32,335 bases of DNA from Candidatus Poribacteria bacterium. Its GTDB lineage: Bacteria; Poribacteria; WGA-4E; WGA-3G. The notes under the pieces are model-generated. The model did no database searches. It worked only from the letters and a program-made list of their open reading frames with translations, and was not told where the DNA came from. This document shows, piece after piece, positions 1 to 9,605 of this stretch (position 1 is the stretch's first letter; every line of letters begins with the position of its first letter). Made by a program: the position numbers and the translations under genes. The stretch is from the NCBI GenBank assembly GCA_022394775.1, contig JAGFCB010000235.1, forward strand, positions 1 to 32,335. Direction: 5' to 3'.

Positions 1-24
1 TATACACTCTTAATGCCAAGTCAA

Positions 25-50
25 CCCCCTAAATCCCCCTTATCAGGGGG
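25..50. repeat. C-run/G-run palindromic repeat, copy 1
   Basis: A CCCCCT run is followed by AAAT and then the hairpin CCCCC-TTATCA-GGGGG (35-50). The same design, C-run, short spacer, C-run, TTATCA, G-run, recurs at 30783-30808 inside a coding region, so this looks like a member of a dispersed family. The copy lies about 160 bases upstream of the dehydratase gene. A TATAAT at 105-110 between them could be a -10 element, but no convincing -35 is spaced correctly from it. Confidence 0.7.
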
Positions 51-213
51 ACTTTGAGCAAGACAGCGTTATTGATAACTCTCACTGCGAGGCAAACTTG
101 TTTCTATAATTCACCATAAAAGAAACATCAAAATTACCAAAAAGCGTTGAGACCTAATCAGAAACCACCGCGTAATGAAATGGAGCGGTGACAAGGAGAC
201 CATAGTTAAAAAA

Positions 214-1359
214 ATGAAGATTACTACGATTGAACAATTTTACCCGCGTCGCCGAACACGACTCGTCAAAATCACGACAGATACTGGCATCGTCGGATGG
301 GGTGAAACCACCCTTGAAGGTAAGCCTCAAAGTACATGTAAGGCTGTTGACGAGCTTGCCGATTACTTTATCGGCAAAGATCCGTTACGGATTGAGCACC
401 ACTGGCAGCACGTCTACCGTTCCGCCTTCTTCCGAGGCGGGAATATCTTGATGTCCGCACTATCCGGCATTGATCAGGCGTTGTGGGACATCGCTGGCAA
501 ATACTACAATGTACCCTCTTATGAACTCTTAGGGGGTGCTGTGCGTGACCGTATCCGCGTCTATGCACACTGGGGTATTGGCAGCCTCACTGACGAAGGT
601 AAAACCGCTGCGAAAGAACGGTTGGCATCTTTACAGCAAAAAGGCGGCTATACGGCGTTTAAAAGTGGTCCCGGCGGCAAGTGGCGTGGACATGAACCCC
701 CTGCTGTGATTGACGAATTTGTAGAACGCGCCTATCTCATGCGTGAGTGGGTCGGACCTGAAGTCGAACTTGCATTTGATTTTCATGGTAAGATGACCCC
801 CGCGCTCGCCATTGAGATTTGTCATGAACTTAAAGGGATGCGTCCGATGTTCGTTGAGGAACCCATCCCACAAGAGAATGTAGACGCGCTCAAACTGGTC
901 TCTGACCATGTGCCGTTCCCGATTGCCACAGGTGAACGGCTGCTGACCCGTTGGGGGTTTCGCGAGGTCTTTGAAAAACAGGCAGTCGCTTACCTACAAC
1001 CCGATACTTCCCACGCTGGTGGTATTACCGAACTCAAAAAGATTGCGAACATGGCGGAGGTTTATTATATGCACATCGCACCGCATTGTGCTATCGGTCC
1101 CGTTGCCTTTTCTGCCTCCCTTCATGTGGATGCCGTTGTGCCGAATTTCCTGATTCAAGAGCAGATTGATGCGGGGTTAGGGAACGGTCTGTTCACCGAG
1201 GATTGGCAGGTTACAGATGGACACATCGAATTACCCACAAAACCTGGACTCGGCTTTGAAATTGATGCAAAAGAGGCGGAACAGACGCTCGATACCTACC
1301 CAGAAGAACTCGGAGGCGAGTACTATTATGATACAGACGGCAGTGTCGCGGATTGGTAG
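214..1359 (+). CDS. Enolase-superfamily dehydratase, D-galactonate dehydratase-like
   Basis: 381 residues, a mandelate racemase/muconate lactonizing enzyme family protein. It would abstract an alpha proton from a sugar acid and eliminate water, using Mg2+ in the cytoplasm. The barrel shows the expected metal ligands D189 (in FDFHG), E215 (VEEP) and E241 (GER), with candidate catalytic H191 and H291 (in APHCAIGP). QPDTSHAGGI (262-271) is typical of the DgoD/RspA group. The spacing of these residues and the total length match E. coli-type galactonate dehydratase closely. An in-frame ATG at 175 exists, but the ATG at 214 has AAGGAG upstream (193-198, long spacing) and starts exactly where the family begins (MKITTIEQF), so I chose it. 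The gene converges on the PhyH gene at 1443. The substrate could be another acid sugar; the family is firm, the exact reaction is not. Confidence 0.9.
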   Translation: MKITTIEQFYPRRRTRLVKITTDTGIVGWGETTLEGKPQSTCKAVDELADYFIGKDPLRIEHHWQHVYRSAFFRGGNILMSALSGIDQALWDIAGKYYNVPSYELLGGAVRDRIRVYAHWGIGSLTDEGKTAAKERLASLQQKGGYTAFKSGPGGKWRGHEPPAVIDEFVERAYLMREWVGPEVELAFDFHGKMTPALAIEICHELKGMRPMFVEEPIPQENVDALKLVSDHVPFPIATGERLLTRWGFREVFEKQAVAYLQPDTSHAGGITELKKIANMAEVYYMHIAPHCAIGPVAFSASLHVDAVVPNFLIQEQIDAGLGNGLFTEDWQVTDGHIELPTKPGLGFEIDAKEAEQTLDTYPEELGGEYYYDTDGSVADW

Positions 1360-1362
1360 AGA

Positions 1363-1389
1363 TTAGCAGTCAGTAGGCGGAGCTGCTAA
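1363..1389. other. Inverted repeat between convergent genes
   Basis: TTAGCAG (1363-1369) and CTGCTAA (1383-1389) form a perfect 7-bp stem with a 13-base loop, in the 83-base gap between two convergent genes. A second GC-rich pairing (GGCGG with CCGCC) overlaps it. There is no T-run on either side, so it is not a classical intrinsic terminator, but its position would suit a transcript end. Confidence 0.4.
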
Positions 1390-1442
1390 CCCCGCCAGCA
1401 ACAGGTATAGTATGCTCCCCGTTCAACCTGGCAATTTACACT

Positions 1443-2189
1443 TTAGACCACTGGTTTACGGTGTGCGACATAAGGTGGCTCCAGCATCAACTTCTGGTCT
1501 TCATCCGACATCAGATTGCGAAGTTCGTCGTCGTATCTGCCTTGTCCCCATGAGGCATGCCCTGGCGAGTACTTGAACAGGATTGAGCGACGTTCGTGTG
1601 AAGCCGTCCACGGGAGCGTGCCGTGTGTTAACGCCTCCGTAAAGATAACCACATCCCCTGCTTTTTGATGTACCGGTGCCATACAGGTTTTGTTATCTAC
1701 TACCGGTCGAAACTCCGGCGGACACGGGTAGTTGCTTTTGTGGCTGCCGGGGATACAACAGAAGCCGCCATGTCCGGGCAGCATATCCGTGAGTGCCCAC
1801 GAAGCGACAGTTAATCCGTTATACATCCGGTCATTTCGGAAGACATAGTATTGTGACGGATCATAAGGCGTGCCGCCGCCGTGGAGCGTCCCGCCTGGGT
1901 TGCCTTCTATCATTAAGATGCCATAGACGTGATCCAATCGGAATTTTGGACCGACGATCTCCGCCAAAAACGGCATAACATGAGGATGGTTGAGGAGTTT
2001 ACGGAACGCGTCGTTCTCCCAACTCAAGAATCCGCCGAACCGTTGCGAATGGACATTATCATCTACTGGATCCGGGTAATCTTGTGCATCGATAAGGGCA
2101 TTCAGTTCCGCGAGTTCTTCAGCCGCTAAAACGCCTTCAATGTTCACGTATCCCCAGAGATCAAACAGATATTTTTCTTTGGGGCCCAT
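1443..2189 (-). CDS. Phytanoyl-CoA dioxygenase (PhyH) family protein with H-G-G iron motif
   Basis: 248 residues. The fold family is the non-haem Fe(II)/2-oxoglutarate PhyH group. Visible family marks are DLWGYVNIEGVL at the N-terminus, WALTDMLPGHGGFCCIPGSH (131-150), the distal histidine H189 in THGTLPW, and the arginine pair R200/R201 that would hold 2-oxoglutarate. The proximal iron motif is odd: where HxD is expected the sequence is L-H103-G-G105-G, so the carboxylate ligand seems absent. The start is the internal ATG at 2189, because a strong GGAGGTG (2195-2201) lies just upstream; the longer frame to 2219 lacks this. It follows the NIPSNAP gene by 53 bases and is probably the last gene of that operon. 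The substrate is unknown; hydroxylase or halogenase chemistry are both possible. Confidence 0.87.
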   Translation of the reverse strand: MGPKEKYLFDLWGYVNIEGVLAAEELAELNALIDAQDYPDPVDDNVHSQRFGGFLSWENDAFRKLLNHPHVMPFLAEIVGPKFRLDHVYGILMIEGNPGGTLHGGGTPYDPSQYYVFRNDRMYNGLTVASWALTDMLPGHGGFCCIPGSHKSNYPCPPEFRPVVDNKTCMAPVHQKAGDVVIFTEALTHGTLPWTASHERRSILFKYSPGHASWGQGRYDDELRNLMSDEDQKLMLEPPYVAHRKPVV

Positions 2190-2214
2190 TGAAACACCTC
2201 CATTAAAAGTAGTA

Positions 2215-2231
2215 GGCACACGCCGTGTGCC
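2215..2231. repeat. GGCACAC-GTGTGCC palindrome, copy 1
   Basis: GGCACAC-GCC-GTGTGCC is a perfect 7-bp stem with a 3-base loop, in the gap between the NIPSNAP and PhyH genes. A near-identical palindrome lies at 26962-26976, and in both places the flanking bases read TAGGCACAC on one strand. Confidence 0.6.
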
Positions 2232-2242
2232 GTAGCCCTGTT

Positions 2243-2566
2243 TTATTGATGTGCTGAGCGTGAAGTCGGTTCAAGCCGTGTGACAACGATTTTTGATCTG
2301 TCAATGAGTTCTCCGACGCGTGGCGAAATTTCGTTTACCCAGCGATCGTCTTCATAAACCGCTGCGTAGAGTTGTTCTCGCTGCTCTTCGCTCTCAAACC
2401 GTCGGATCCAGACGTAAAGATCGTCCTCCTCTTCACCGATAAAACTGCCAATGACAACCATCCCTTTAGAAATCTGGAACGGGAGGATTGTTTCTTCCAT
2501 ATATTTCACCCAATTCTCACGTTGACCGGGTTGCGTTCTATACTGTCTTAATTCAAAAAAAGCCAT
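2243..2566 (-). CDS. NIPSNAP-family protein
   Basis: 107 residues. The protein reads as a single NIPSNAP-type ferredoxin-like alpha/beta domain, with the family opening FFELRQYRTQPGQRENW and the DDLYVWIRRFESEEQRE segment (about 49-65). Proteins of this family are small and of unsettled biochemical role, often encoded beside oxidoreductases. The start at 2566 is preceded by AAGGAG with a 6-base spacer; the upstream ATG at 2596 has no such site. It lies 36 bases after the HEAT-repeat gene and 53 bases before the PhyH gene, on the same strand, which suggests co-transcription. No signal peptide is seen, so it is likely cytoplasmic. Confidence 0.85.
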   Translation of the reverse strand: MAFFELRQYRTQPGQRENWVKYMEETILPFQISKGMVVIGSFIGEEEDDLYVWIRRFESEEQREQLYAAVYEDDRWVNEISPRVGELIDRSKIVVTRLEPTSRSAHQ

Positions 2567-2602
2567 AAAAATCTCCTTTGAATAGCCGATAGCCATTTTG
2601 CA

Positions 2603-5600
2603 TTATATACGATTATAGCCGTAGCCTTTGCCTGTGATTTCAAAGAGTGCTGCGGCTGCCAAGAAATGGATGTCTGCGTCTTGATCTTCCAAGAGCATTT
2701 CGAGTAGTGCGACTGCGTTTGCGTTTTTCGCGTCACCGAGTGCCCTGATGACATCGAGGCGGAATCCGCGTGTAATTTGGGCCTCGTGTAAGGCTCTGAG
2801 TTTTTCCACTAAGGCCGTGACGGCTTGATCGGTTGCGATTTTGCCGAGTGCGCGTGAGGCATCGCGTCGGATTTCGACGTGGTTATCATCGTTGTTCATG
2901 ACTTCAATAAGAGCATCGGTCGTTAAAGGATCCGCCAATTCTCTGAGGCCTTGCGTGGCAGCACGTCGTACATCTTTGTTATCTTCAGTTTCGCCCTTCA
3001 TCATCTGCACGAGGTCTGGTATAAGCGCCGAAAGTCCGGCTTCACCAGCTGCGAGGGCGGTCGCTTTTCGGATGTCTACATCTGGATCAGTGAGTCGCTG
3101 TTTGAGATCGGATATATCCAGTGCGGCATCTGCGGTACTACAACGCCCCAATGCGACCATCGCGGCATTTCTCACGGGATTGTTTTCCCATTCATCGGCG
3201 GCGCGTTCCGCCATTTTTGATGCGACGAATGCCGGTAGATCCAGTTTTTTGGCAGCAACGACGAAAACCTCCCAACTCCAGTTGCGTTTCCAGTCATCGA
3301 GCCCAAGGTTTTTCCTATTCGCTGCATCCTCAAGAGCGACAATATATTCTGTATCGTCAATGAGCCGTCTTCCGATGGCTTCAGCGGCACGCGCGCCTCC
3401 GATTGTACCAAGTGCCCGTGCGGCTTTCGTGCGGGCAGACGCATTCGCTAAAATCGCTGTGTCAGCGTTCAACGGTATCCGCTTATTCTCAAGGATAGCT
3501 ATCAATCTCGGAACCGCTGTTGTACTTTCAAGTTTTCCAAGCGCGATTATGGCGTTATTAGCGATGTTTCCGACTCGGATGTCAAGTGCACGAATCAGCA
3601 CGTCTTCTGCCGTTTTGTCGCCGATATTACCGAGGGCAGCGACTGCAGCAGCACGAACATCGTCCGGTTCCAGCGGGTTTTCAACGATTTCGCTGAGTTT
3701 CGCAACCGCTTTTGCATCTTTGAGGGCACCCAAAGCGGCGGCAGCTTGCAATCGAATTTCGGCGTTTTCATCAGAGAGTGCTGTTAGAAGTGGTGCAGCG
3801 GCGCGTTCATCTTTGAGAGCACCCAGCGAAATGACTGCAGATGCCCGGATAGATTTCATCTCATCGGTGTTTTCGAGTACAGCGATGAGCGGATCAACTA
3901 ACCGCCGTTCTTTAAAGCCACCGAGTGAGTTTGCCGCCCGTTTGCGAACAACATAACTCGGATGTTCCAGTTCCACCAGCATCGCATCGGTAGCGATTTT
4001 TTTCGTAGATGCCCCGAGTATATGGACACATGCCCACCGCGTCCATTCATCATCTGCTGACTTAAGGGCATCAAGCACGAATTCTACTGTTGCATTATTA
4101 TTATTTAGGATTAGCGCTCCGATGACCTGGTTTTGTACGGAGAGAACTTCGTATCCGTCATCAAAACTTCCCAAGCCTTTTTTCAATACATCAACAAGTC
4201 CCTTATCCGCCGCCTGAATCTCTCGGAGTGCGACTGCAGCTTGGAAGCGGGTGGTCTCATACTTATCACTGCGCAGTACATCTAACAGCGGATCAACGAC
4301 TCTCTGCCCTTTTATTTTCCCGAGGGCAATAGCAGCTTCTTGTCGGACTACACCTTGTTTATCTTTTTTCAATGCGGTGATGAGTGCTGTCGTTGCGGTA
4401 TCACCCTTGACTTCGCCGAGTGCCCAGGCTGCGCTTTGGCGCACTGTTGCGCGTCCGTCATCCTCAAGGGCCCGCACAAGTGACTCTATCACGGTATCCC
4501 CTTTGATAATACCGAGCGCGTGGGCGACTTCACTCCGCACGAGACTCGGTACCGGTTTGAGTTCACCCCATGTCCGATAGTTTGCGCGCGGGTAATCAAC
4601 TGTCCATTTAATGTTGAAAGATTCGACCTGTGTTCGGAGTGCGTCAAGTGTTTTATACGCCCGCTTCATGTGCCGCTGGAAGTCGGAAATTTCATCGAAT
4701 TGCGTAGACAGCACCCAAAGCAACACAGGTGTAGTTTCAGGTGCCTTAATACGGCTGAGAACCTTGACAGCGTTGGCACGTATGACAGGACTCGTCTCGT
4801 CACTAAACATGAGAAGGAGCATCGGTTGTGTTGCTGCTTCAGGCTTGAGTTGCCAGAGTGCCGTAATCGCAGCGATACGTAAGGTTTCGCGCATCTGCTT
4901 ATCCATCGCCATGATGATCAATTTTTCGACAACATCCTCTGTAGTTACGCCAATTTTTCCAATTGCATCCGCAGCATTAGTGGCAGTGGTGTCGTCGTAA
5001 GAGAGGGCCGCCGTAAGTGCGGGGACCGAGCGACGCGCCCGCATATTGCCGAGGCCCGTCGCTGCCAACGCTTTTACCTCTTTATTCGGATCGCTATTCA
5101 AAGCATCAATAAGTGGCGTAATTGCGCGCCGGTCCCCGATCATTCCGAGCGCATCTGTAACCGTTATCCGAATTTCATCTGTACTATTTTTCAGAGCGTC
5201 CAGCATAGGTGGGACAGCAACACCACGCATTTCGATGAGTGCTGCTAAAGCAGCAGCTCGCAATTCTTCATTTGCTAATTCCTTAATTAACGGTTGAACG
5301 GCTTCTGAAACATTGAGGAGTCCAAGGGTTTGAATTGCAGCGGACTGTGTCCCAATTCGATATTTTTTCATCCACAGATCATCAATGTAAGCACTCGCAA
5401 TGTATTGATAATCGGCAGTAAAGCCAGTGTCTTCGTCCGGAATTAGGTTTCGCGCGCTCGTTTCCAAGACCTCAAGTAATGGGGCAGTTGCAGCATTTCC
5501 TATACGGTTGAGCGCAGCTACGGCTGTATTTTTGACATAGCTATTCGGATCTGCGAGCAATCGGACGAGGTCAGGGATAGCAACTTCAGCTTGGATGCTG

Positions 5601-6451
5601 CCGAGTAGTTTTGCGGCGTGCATACGGACCTGGGCACTATTGTTTTTCAGAGCCAGCTGGAGTCCCGGTACAATAGCAGCACCATCGGCGGTACCTGAAC
5701 TCGCTAATTGTTCCAGAGCAACAATTGCCCTATACGCGACTTCAGGGACATTCATCGTTCTCGTGAGCACCGCTTCAAAGGTTGAGATTAATTGGGGGTT
5801 CTGCATCGCCCCAAGATGGCGCACGGCTTCTTTTTGTATGGCAGCATCTGCGTGGCGTGCTGCCTGTTGCAGTCGTTCAATAACCGCACTTCCGCTTCCG
5901 AGTTTTTTCGTGAGTTGAGCGACTGCCGCGCGTGGACCGGGTTGGTAACACTTTTCAGCCGCTAAAAGTGCTTCGACTACAGCAGAATCCGAGTGTGCGA
6001 CCAGTTCTGTTAGCAATTCTGCCCGCTTTTCGACTGCCTCAGCGAGCGATACGGCAAAAAGCCCAGAGATAGAATTTTGTGCACGAATGAGGCGTTCCTG
6101 TTGGTCAAGGTCATCAGAATCAGGATCTTCCAGCAATGTAATAGCCCGGATATCGGCGGAGAGCGTTTCGAGGTAAGCGTTTGATTGTGCAATCGCTTGG
6201 TGCCAACTCTCTGTCTCTGTGCGTGTCCGGTTTTCAAGGAAAGCCTTCAGGTGTCGCCCTTCCTCATTCCCAGAATCTGTTTTTTCGACTGCCGTTTGTG
6301 CAGCGGTATAGTCTCCGCGAACAATAGCGGCTCGCGCTTCAATAATATCCCTATTTTCTTTTTCACCACATGCAATCAACAAGGCGATAGCCGCGATGAG
6401 TGGAAGATGGATACTGGTCCTCAATAGATTACAAATACGGTGTCGCTTCAT
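2603..6451 (-). CDS. Giant HEAT-repeat lipoprotein
   Basis: 1282 residues. A basic N-terminus and hydrophobic stretch end in LLIAC with C28 as lipobox cysteine, so it is predicted to be exported and lipid-anchored. From about residue 150 to the C-terminus it is an almost unbroken run of roughly 30-residue HEAT/PBS-lyase-type repeats of the form VxxLxxALxDxxxxVRxxAAxALGxIG. This yields a long superhelical scaffold for protein binding. No catalytic domain is visible. A segment around residues 590-630 (near WTVDYPRANYRTWGELKP) breaks the pattern. The start at 6451 follows AGGAG at normal spacing; a longer frame to 6475 does not. The gene sits 47 bases downstream of glycyl-tRNA synthetase. The binding partner is unknown. 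A large open antisense frame (2841-3956) mirrors its repetitive composition and is not a gene. Confidence 0.9.
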   Translation of the reverse strand: MKRHRICNLLRTSIHLPLIAAIALLIACGEKENRDIIEARAAIVRGDYTAAQTAVEKTDSGNEEGRHLKAFLENRTRTETESWHQAIAQSNAYLETLSADIRAITLLEDPDSDDLDQQERLIRAQNSISGLFAVSLAEAVEKRAELLTELVAHSDSAVVEALLAAEKCYQPGPRAAVAQLTKKLGSGSAVIERLQQAARHADAAIQKEAVRHLGAMQNPQLISTFEAVLTRTMNVPEVAYRAIVALEQLASSGTADGAAIVPGLQLALKNNSAQVRMHAAKLLGSIQAEVAIPDLVRLLADPNSYVKNTAVAALNRIGNAATAPLLEVLETSARNLIPDEDTGFTADYQYIASAYIDDLWMKKYRIGTQSAAIQTLGLLNVSEAVQPLIKELANEELRAAALAALIEMRGVAVPPMLDALKNSTDEIRITVTDALGMIGDRRAITPLIDALNSDPNKEVKALAATGLGNMRARRSVPALTAALSYDDTTATNAADAIGKIGVTTEDVVEKLIIMAMDKQMRETLRIAAITALWQLKPEAATQPMLLLMFSDETSPVIRANAVKVLSRIKAPETTPVLLWVLSTQFDEISDFQRHMKRAYKTLDALRTQVESFNIKWTVDYPRANYRTWGELKPVPSLVRSEVAHALGIIKGDTVIESLVRALEDDGRATVRQSAAWALGEVKGDTATTALITALKKDKQGVVRQEAAIALGKIKGQRVVDPLLDVLRSDKYETTRFQAAVALREIQAADKGLVDVLKKGLGSFDDGYEVLSVQNQVIGALILNNNNATVEFVLDALKSADDEWTRWACVHILGASTKKIATDAMLVELEHPSYVVRKRAANSLGGFKERRLVDPLIAVLENTDEMKSIRASAVISLGALKDERAAAPLLTALSDENAEIRLQAAAALGALKDAKAVAKLSEIVENPLEPDDVRAAAVAALGNIGDKTAEDVLIRALDIRVGNIANNAIIALGKLESTTAVPRLIAILENKRIPLNADTAILANASARTKAARALGTIGGARAAEAIGRRLIDDTEYIVALEDAANRKNLGLDDWKRNWSWEVFVVAAKKLDLPAFVASKMAERAADEWENNPVRNAAMVALGRCSTADAALDISDLKQRLTDPDVDIRKATALAAGEAGLSALIPDLVQMMKGETEDNKDVRRAATQGLRELADPLTTDALIEVMNNDDNHVEIRRDASRALGKIATDQAVTALVEKLRALHEAQITRGFRLDVIRALGDAKNANAVALLEMLLEDQDADIHFLAAAALFEITGKGYGYNRI

Positions 6452-6498
6452 AGTTCTCTCCTGTGGTATCAGCAAGCGCGCTCAGATGTCTCCTATAT

Positions 6499-9400
6499 TT
6501 AATTTCCCGCTATCACGAGTTTTGTTAAGTCTGCGATGGCATAAATATTCCGTCCAATTTTATTCAACAACGCCAGTCGATTGGTGCGTATTTCAGGTTC
6601 CTCCGCCATAACCAACACATCATCAAAGAAACTGTCAATTGCTGGCTGTAAAGCGGCAAGTTGTGTTAAAAGTTTGGCGTACTCACGTTCCTGAATGCTC
6701 TGTTTGAAGTCCGGTTCTGCCGCAGTGATATGCTCAAAGAGTTGTTTTTCCGCGTCATCTTGCAGCAGTGTCGCATCCACGGCCTCTGGCGCGCTCGGCG
6801 GCAAAATTCTCAGGACTCGATTGAGGGCATTATACACTTCCTCAAAGTTTGGTGTCAAGCGAAATTCGGCAAGTGTGCTGGCGCGTTTGAGAACATCAAT
6901 GACGTTAACATCGCCAACTGCCAAGATCGCATCAGCAAGGTCAGGCGCGTATTGCTCGGTTTGCACCAAGATAACACGTAGACGTTCTTTGATGAAACTG
7001 AGAACACTCGTTTGTGTATCGTCTGCTAACGGCACTGTGTAGAGCGAAAATGCCTTTTTCACCACAGCATCTAAAGAGAGTGCCAGCTGCCGATCTTGGA
7101 GGATACGGATTGTGCCGAGGGCATGCCGCCGTAGGGAGTAGGGGTCTTGTGAACCTGTGGGGCGTTCCTCTATCCCAAAATATCCGACGATGGTGTCAAG
7201 CTTATCAGCAACAGCGAGAAGCGCGCCGACTTCAGTTTTGGGTAACGGTGTTTCCGCACCAAGCGGTTGGTAATGCTCAGCGATAGCAGTGGCAACTGGT
7301 TCAAGTTCTCCTGAATTGCGTGCGTAGTACCTTCCAGTAATACCTTGCAATGTCGGGAATTCAATAACCATTTGGGTCGTCAAATCCGCCTTACAGAGCC
7401 AAGCTGCACGTTCTGCATGCGCGGCTGCTGTTTCTGTCGTCTGTAGTTCCTTAGAGATAAAATTAACCAATACCTTAAGTCGTTCCGCTTTATCCAAGAG
7501 CGATCCAAGTTTAGCGTGAAAGACGACAGCACCTAAACGTTCAACTTTATCAGCAAGGCTGGTTTTCTGGTCTTCCTCGTAGAAGAACTCGGCATCGTTG
7601 AGTCTTGCGCGAAGCACGCGTTCGTTTCCATGCTGAACGCCATCAAGATTTCCGTCGGTCCCGTTGGAGATAGTAATAAACTTCGCCGACAACTCTGGTT
7701 CACTTTTCCACATCGGAAAATAGCGTTGATGCTTCTTCATGGCGGTAATCAGCACTTCAGGCGGTAGTTCGAGATGCGATTCACTGAAATTACCGACGAT
7801 AGGTTGTGGATTTTCTACAAGATAGTTCACCGTATCCAAGAGCTCGTCGTCAAGTTTTGGGAGATTGCCCTCTGCTTCCAAAATGGATACCACCTGTTTT
7901 TTGATTGTCTCGCGTCGTTCATCGGGAGAAACAATCACATCTACAGCACGCAGAGCCTCTATATATGCGTCTAAGTTTGCTGATGTCAAGGTTATCGGGT
8001 CGGGATGCAGGGAGCGGTGTCCGTAGGTTACCCGTTCTGCTTGTGCAGCACCGTAGGCACAGTTAATAACATCATCCCCTAACAGGGCGACAAGCCAACG
8101 AATCGGGCGTGCGAAGCGGGCAAACTCGCGCGGTTCTTCCGATTTAGTTTCCCAACGCATAGTTTTCGGAAAACGCAGTGCCTCGATCCATTCCGGGAGA
8201 AGCACTTGCAATACCTCCCGCGCTGCGACACCTTCTTCAAGTTTTGAAGCGGCTATGTATTCTCCACGTTCAGTTTCAACAACAAGGAGATCTGAGATTT
8301 CAACACCCTGCGTCTTTGCAAAACCGATCGCTGCTTTTGTCGGTTCACCGTTTTCATCAAAGGCGATGCGTTTCGGGGGTCCCACAACTTCTGTCTCTTC
8401 ACTTTCTTGCAGCGTCTCCAGATCCTTGATACTAAGCGTAATACGGCGCGGTGTACCGAGTGTTTGGATTTCACCAAACGGGATTCTGTGGTTTGTGAGG
8501 GATTCAGTTGCGATTTCGCGGAGCTGCGCAAGGGCAGGCGGGACGTAACTCGCGGGTATCTCTTCCGTACCGATTTCAAACAGGAGGTCAGCAGTTTCAG
8601 TGCGGTTAGAAACCGCACCTGCCGGGGTGGGGGTTGGTTCGGTGCGGCTAGAAACCGCCCCTACCGGGGCAGGTGTTGTTCCTGTGTCAAAACGTCCCAT
8701 GAGGGGATGCTCCATCTCTTCACGCTGTTTGACGTACGCCCGCGCGATCCGTTGCGCAAGCCGCCGCACGCGTTCGATGTAGCTGACACGTTCCGTGACG
8801 CTAATAACACCGCGGGCATCTAACATGTTGAAAGTGTGCGAGCATTTCAAGACATGGTCGGTCGCGGGTAGCACTAACCCCGCATCTAAGCAGGCGTGCG
8901 TCTCCTTCTCATAAGTGCTAAACAACTCAAAGAGCATTTCCACGTTTGCCTGCTCGAAGTTGTACCTTGAGTATTCCACTTCGCTTTGGCGATGAACATC
9001 TCCGTAGTTAACATGCTCATTCCAACGGATGTCGAAAAAGTCGTCCACGTCCTGTAGGTAGAGCGCGATGCGCTCAAGTCCGTAGGTAATCTCGGCGCAA
9101 ATCGGGTCGAGATCGATGCTCCCCATCTGTTGGAAGTAGGTAAACTGTGTAACCTCCGCTCCGTTCCACCAGACTTCCCAACCGAGACCGGAGGCACCAA
9201 GCGTCGGTGATTCCCAGTCGTCTTCGACAAATCGGATGTCGTTCTTGCGGGGAGAGATACCGAGACTATAGAGGCTCTCAAGGTAGAGTGGTAGTACATT
9301 TTCAGGGGCGGGTTTCAATATCACCTGATACTGGTAATACGCGCCGACACGGAACGGGTTTTCTGCATATCTGCCATCGGTTGGACGGCGGACGGGTTCC

Positions 9401-9558
9401 ACGTAAGCCACTTGCCACGGTTCTGGACCGAGGCACCGTAGGAAGGTTGCTGAGTTAAATGTGCCTGCGCCGACTTCTATATCGCACGGTTGTTGAATAA
9501 CGCAGCCCTGGTCTGCCCAAAACTTTTCTAACGCTAAAATTATTTCTTGAAGAGTCAT
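6499..9558 (-). CDS. glyQS: Glycyl-tRNA synthetase, fused alpha and beta subunits
   Basis: 1019 residues, charging tRNA-Gly with glycine in the cytoplasm. Residues 1 to about 286 match the GlyQ alpha subunit: [39 protein letters not shown] and [19 protein letters not shown]. From about 322 the GlyS beta subunit begins with [15 protein letters not shown] and continues through [20 protein letters not shown] and [20 protein letters not shown] to an anticodon-binding C-terminus. In most bacteria these are two genes; single-chain fusions are known in chlamydiae and plant organelles. The linker at about 292-320 is rich in Pro, Thr and Ala and encoded by a tandem palindromic repeat (8600-8683). No clear ribosome site precedes the ATG, but the family start is exact. 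It leads a probable operon with the HEAT, NIPSNAP and PhyH genes. Confidence 0.97.
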   Translation of the reverse strand: MTLQEIILALEKFWADQGCVIQQPCDIEVGAGTFNSATFLRCLGPEPWQVAYVEPVRRPTDGRYAENPFRVGAYYQYQVILKPAPENVLPLYLESLYSLGISPRKNDIRFVEDDWESPTLGASGLGWEVWWNGAEVTQFTYFQQMGSIDLDPICAEITYGLERIALYLQDVDDFFDIRWNEHVNYGDVHRQSEVEYSRYNFEQANVEMLFELFSTYEKETHACLDAGLVLPATDHVLKCSHTFNMLDARGVISVTERVSYIERVRRLAQRIARAYVKQREEMEHPLMGRFDTGTTPAPVGAVSSRTEPTPTPAGAVSNRTETADLLFEIGTEEIPASYVPPALAQLREIATESLTNHRIPFGEIQTLGTPRRITLSIKDLETLQESEETEVVGPPKRIAFDENGEPTKAAIGFAKTQGVEISDLLVVETERGEYIAASKLEEGVAAREVLQVLLPEWIEALRFPKTMRWETKSEEPREFARFARPIRWLVALLGDDVINCAYGAAQAERVTYGHRSLHPDPITLTSANLDAYIEALRAVDVIVSPDERRETIKKQVVSILEAEGNLPKLDDELLDTVNYLVENPQPIVGNFSESHLELPPEVLITAMKKHQRYFPMWKSEPELSAKFITISNGTDGNLDGVQHGNERVLRARLNDAEFFYEEDQKTSLADKVERLGAVVFHAKLGSLLDKAERLKVLVNFISKELQTTETAAAHAERAAWLCKADLTTQMVIEFPTLQGITGRYYARNSGELEPVATAIAEHYQPLGAETPLPKTEVGALLAVADKLDTIVGYFGIEERPTGSQDPYSLRRHALGTIRILQDRQLALSLDAVVKKAFSLYTVPLADDTQTSVLSFIKERLRVILVQTEQYAPDLADAILAVGDVNVIDVLKRASTLAEFRLTPNFEEVYNALNRVLRILPPSAPEAVDATLLQDDAEKQLFEHITAAEPDFKQSIQEREYAKLLTQLAALQPAIDSFFDDVLVMAEEPEIRTNRLALLNKIGRNIYAIADLTKLVIAGN
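8600..8683. repeat. Tandem palindromic repeat inside the glyQS linker
   Basis: Two copies of a 42-base unit. The first carries the perfect hairpin GTGCGGTT-AGA-AACCGCAC (8600-8618) followed by a CTGCCGGGG box; the second (from 8642) has the decayed hairpin GTGCGGCT-AGA-AACCGCCC followed by CTACCGGGG. Because 42 is a multiple of three, the unit is read as a 14-residue repeat ([14 protein letters not shown], then [10 protein letters not shown]) in the minus-strand frame. Confidence 0.8.
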
Positions 9559-9605
9559 ATCTGTTTTTGTTTAGACGCTCCATTCGGATTGATTGATTCA
9601 GGTTT

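Noticed and set aside
2841..3956. 371-codon open frame on the + strand, plus several shorter ones between 2951 and 5918
   Set aside because: They lie antisense to the HEAT-repeat gene and are opened by its repetitive Ala/Leu-rich codons; the translations are low-complexity Ser/Ala/Arg with no domain.
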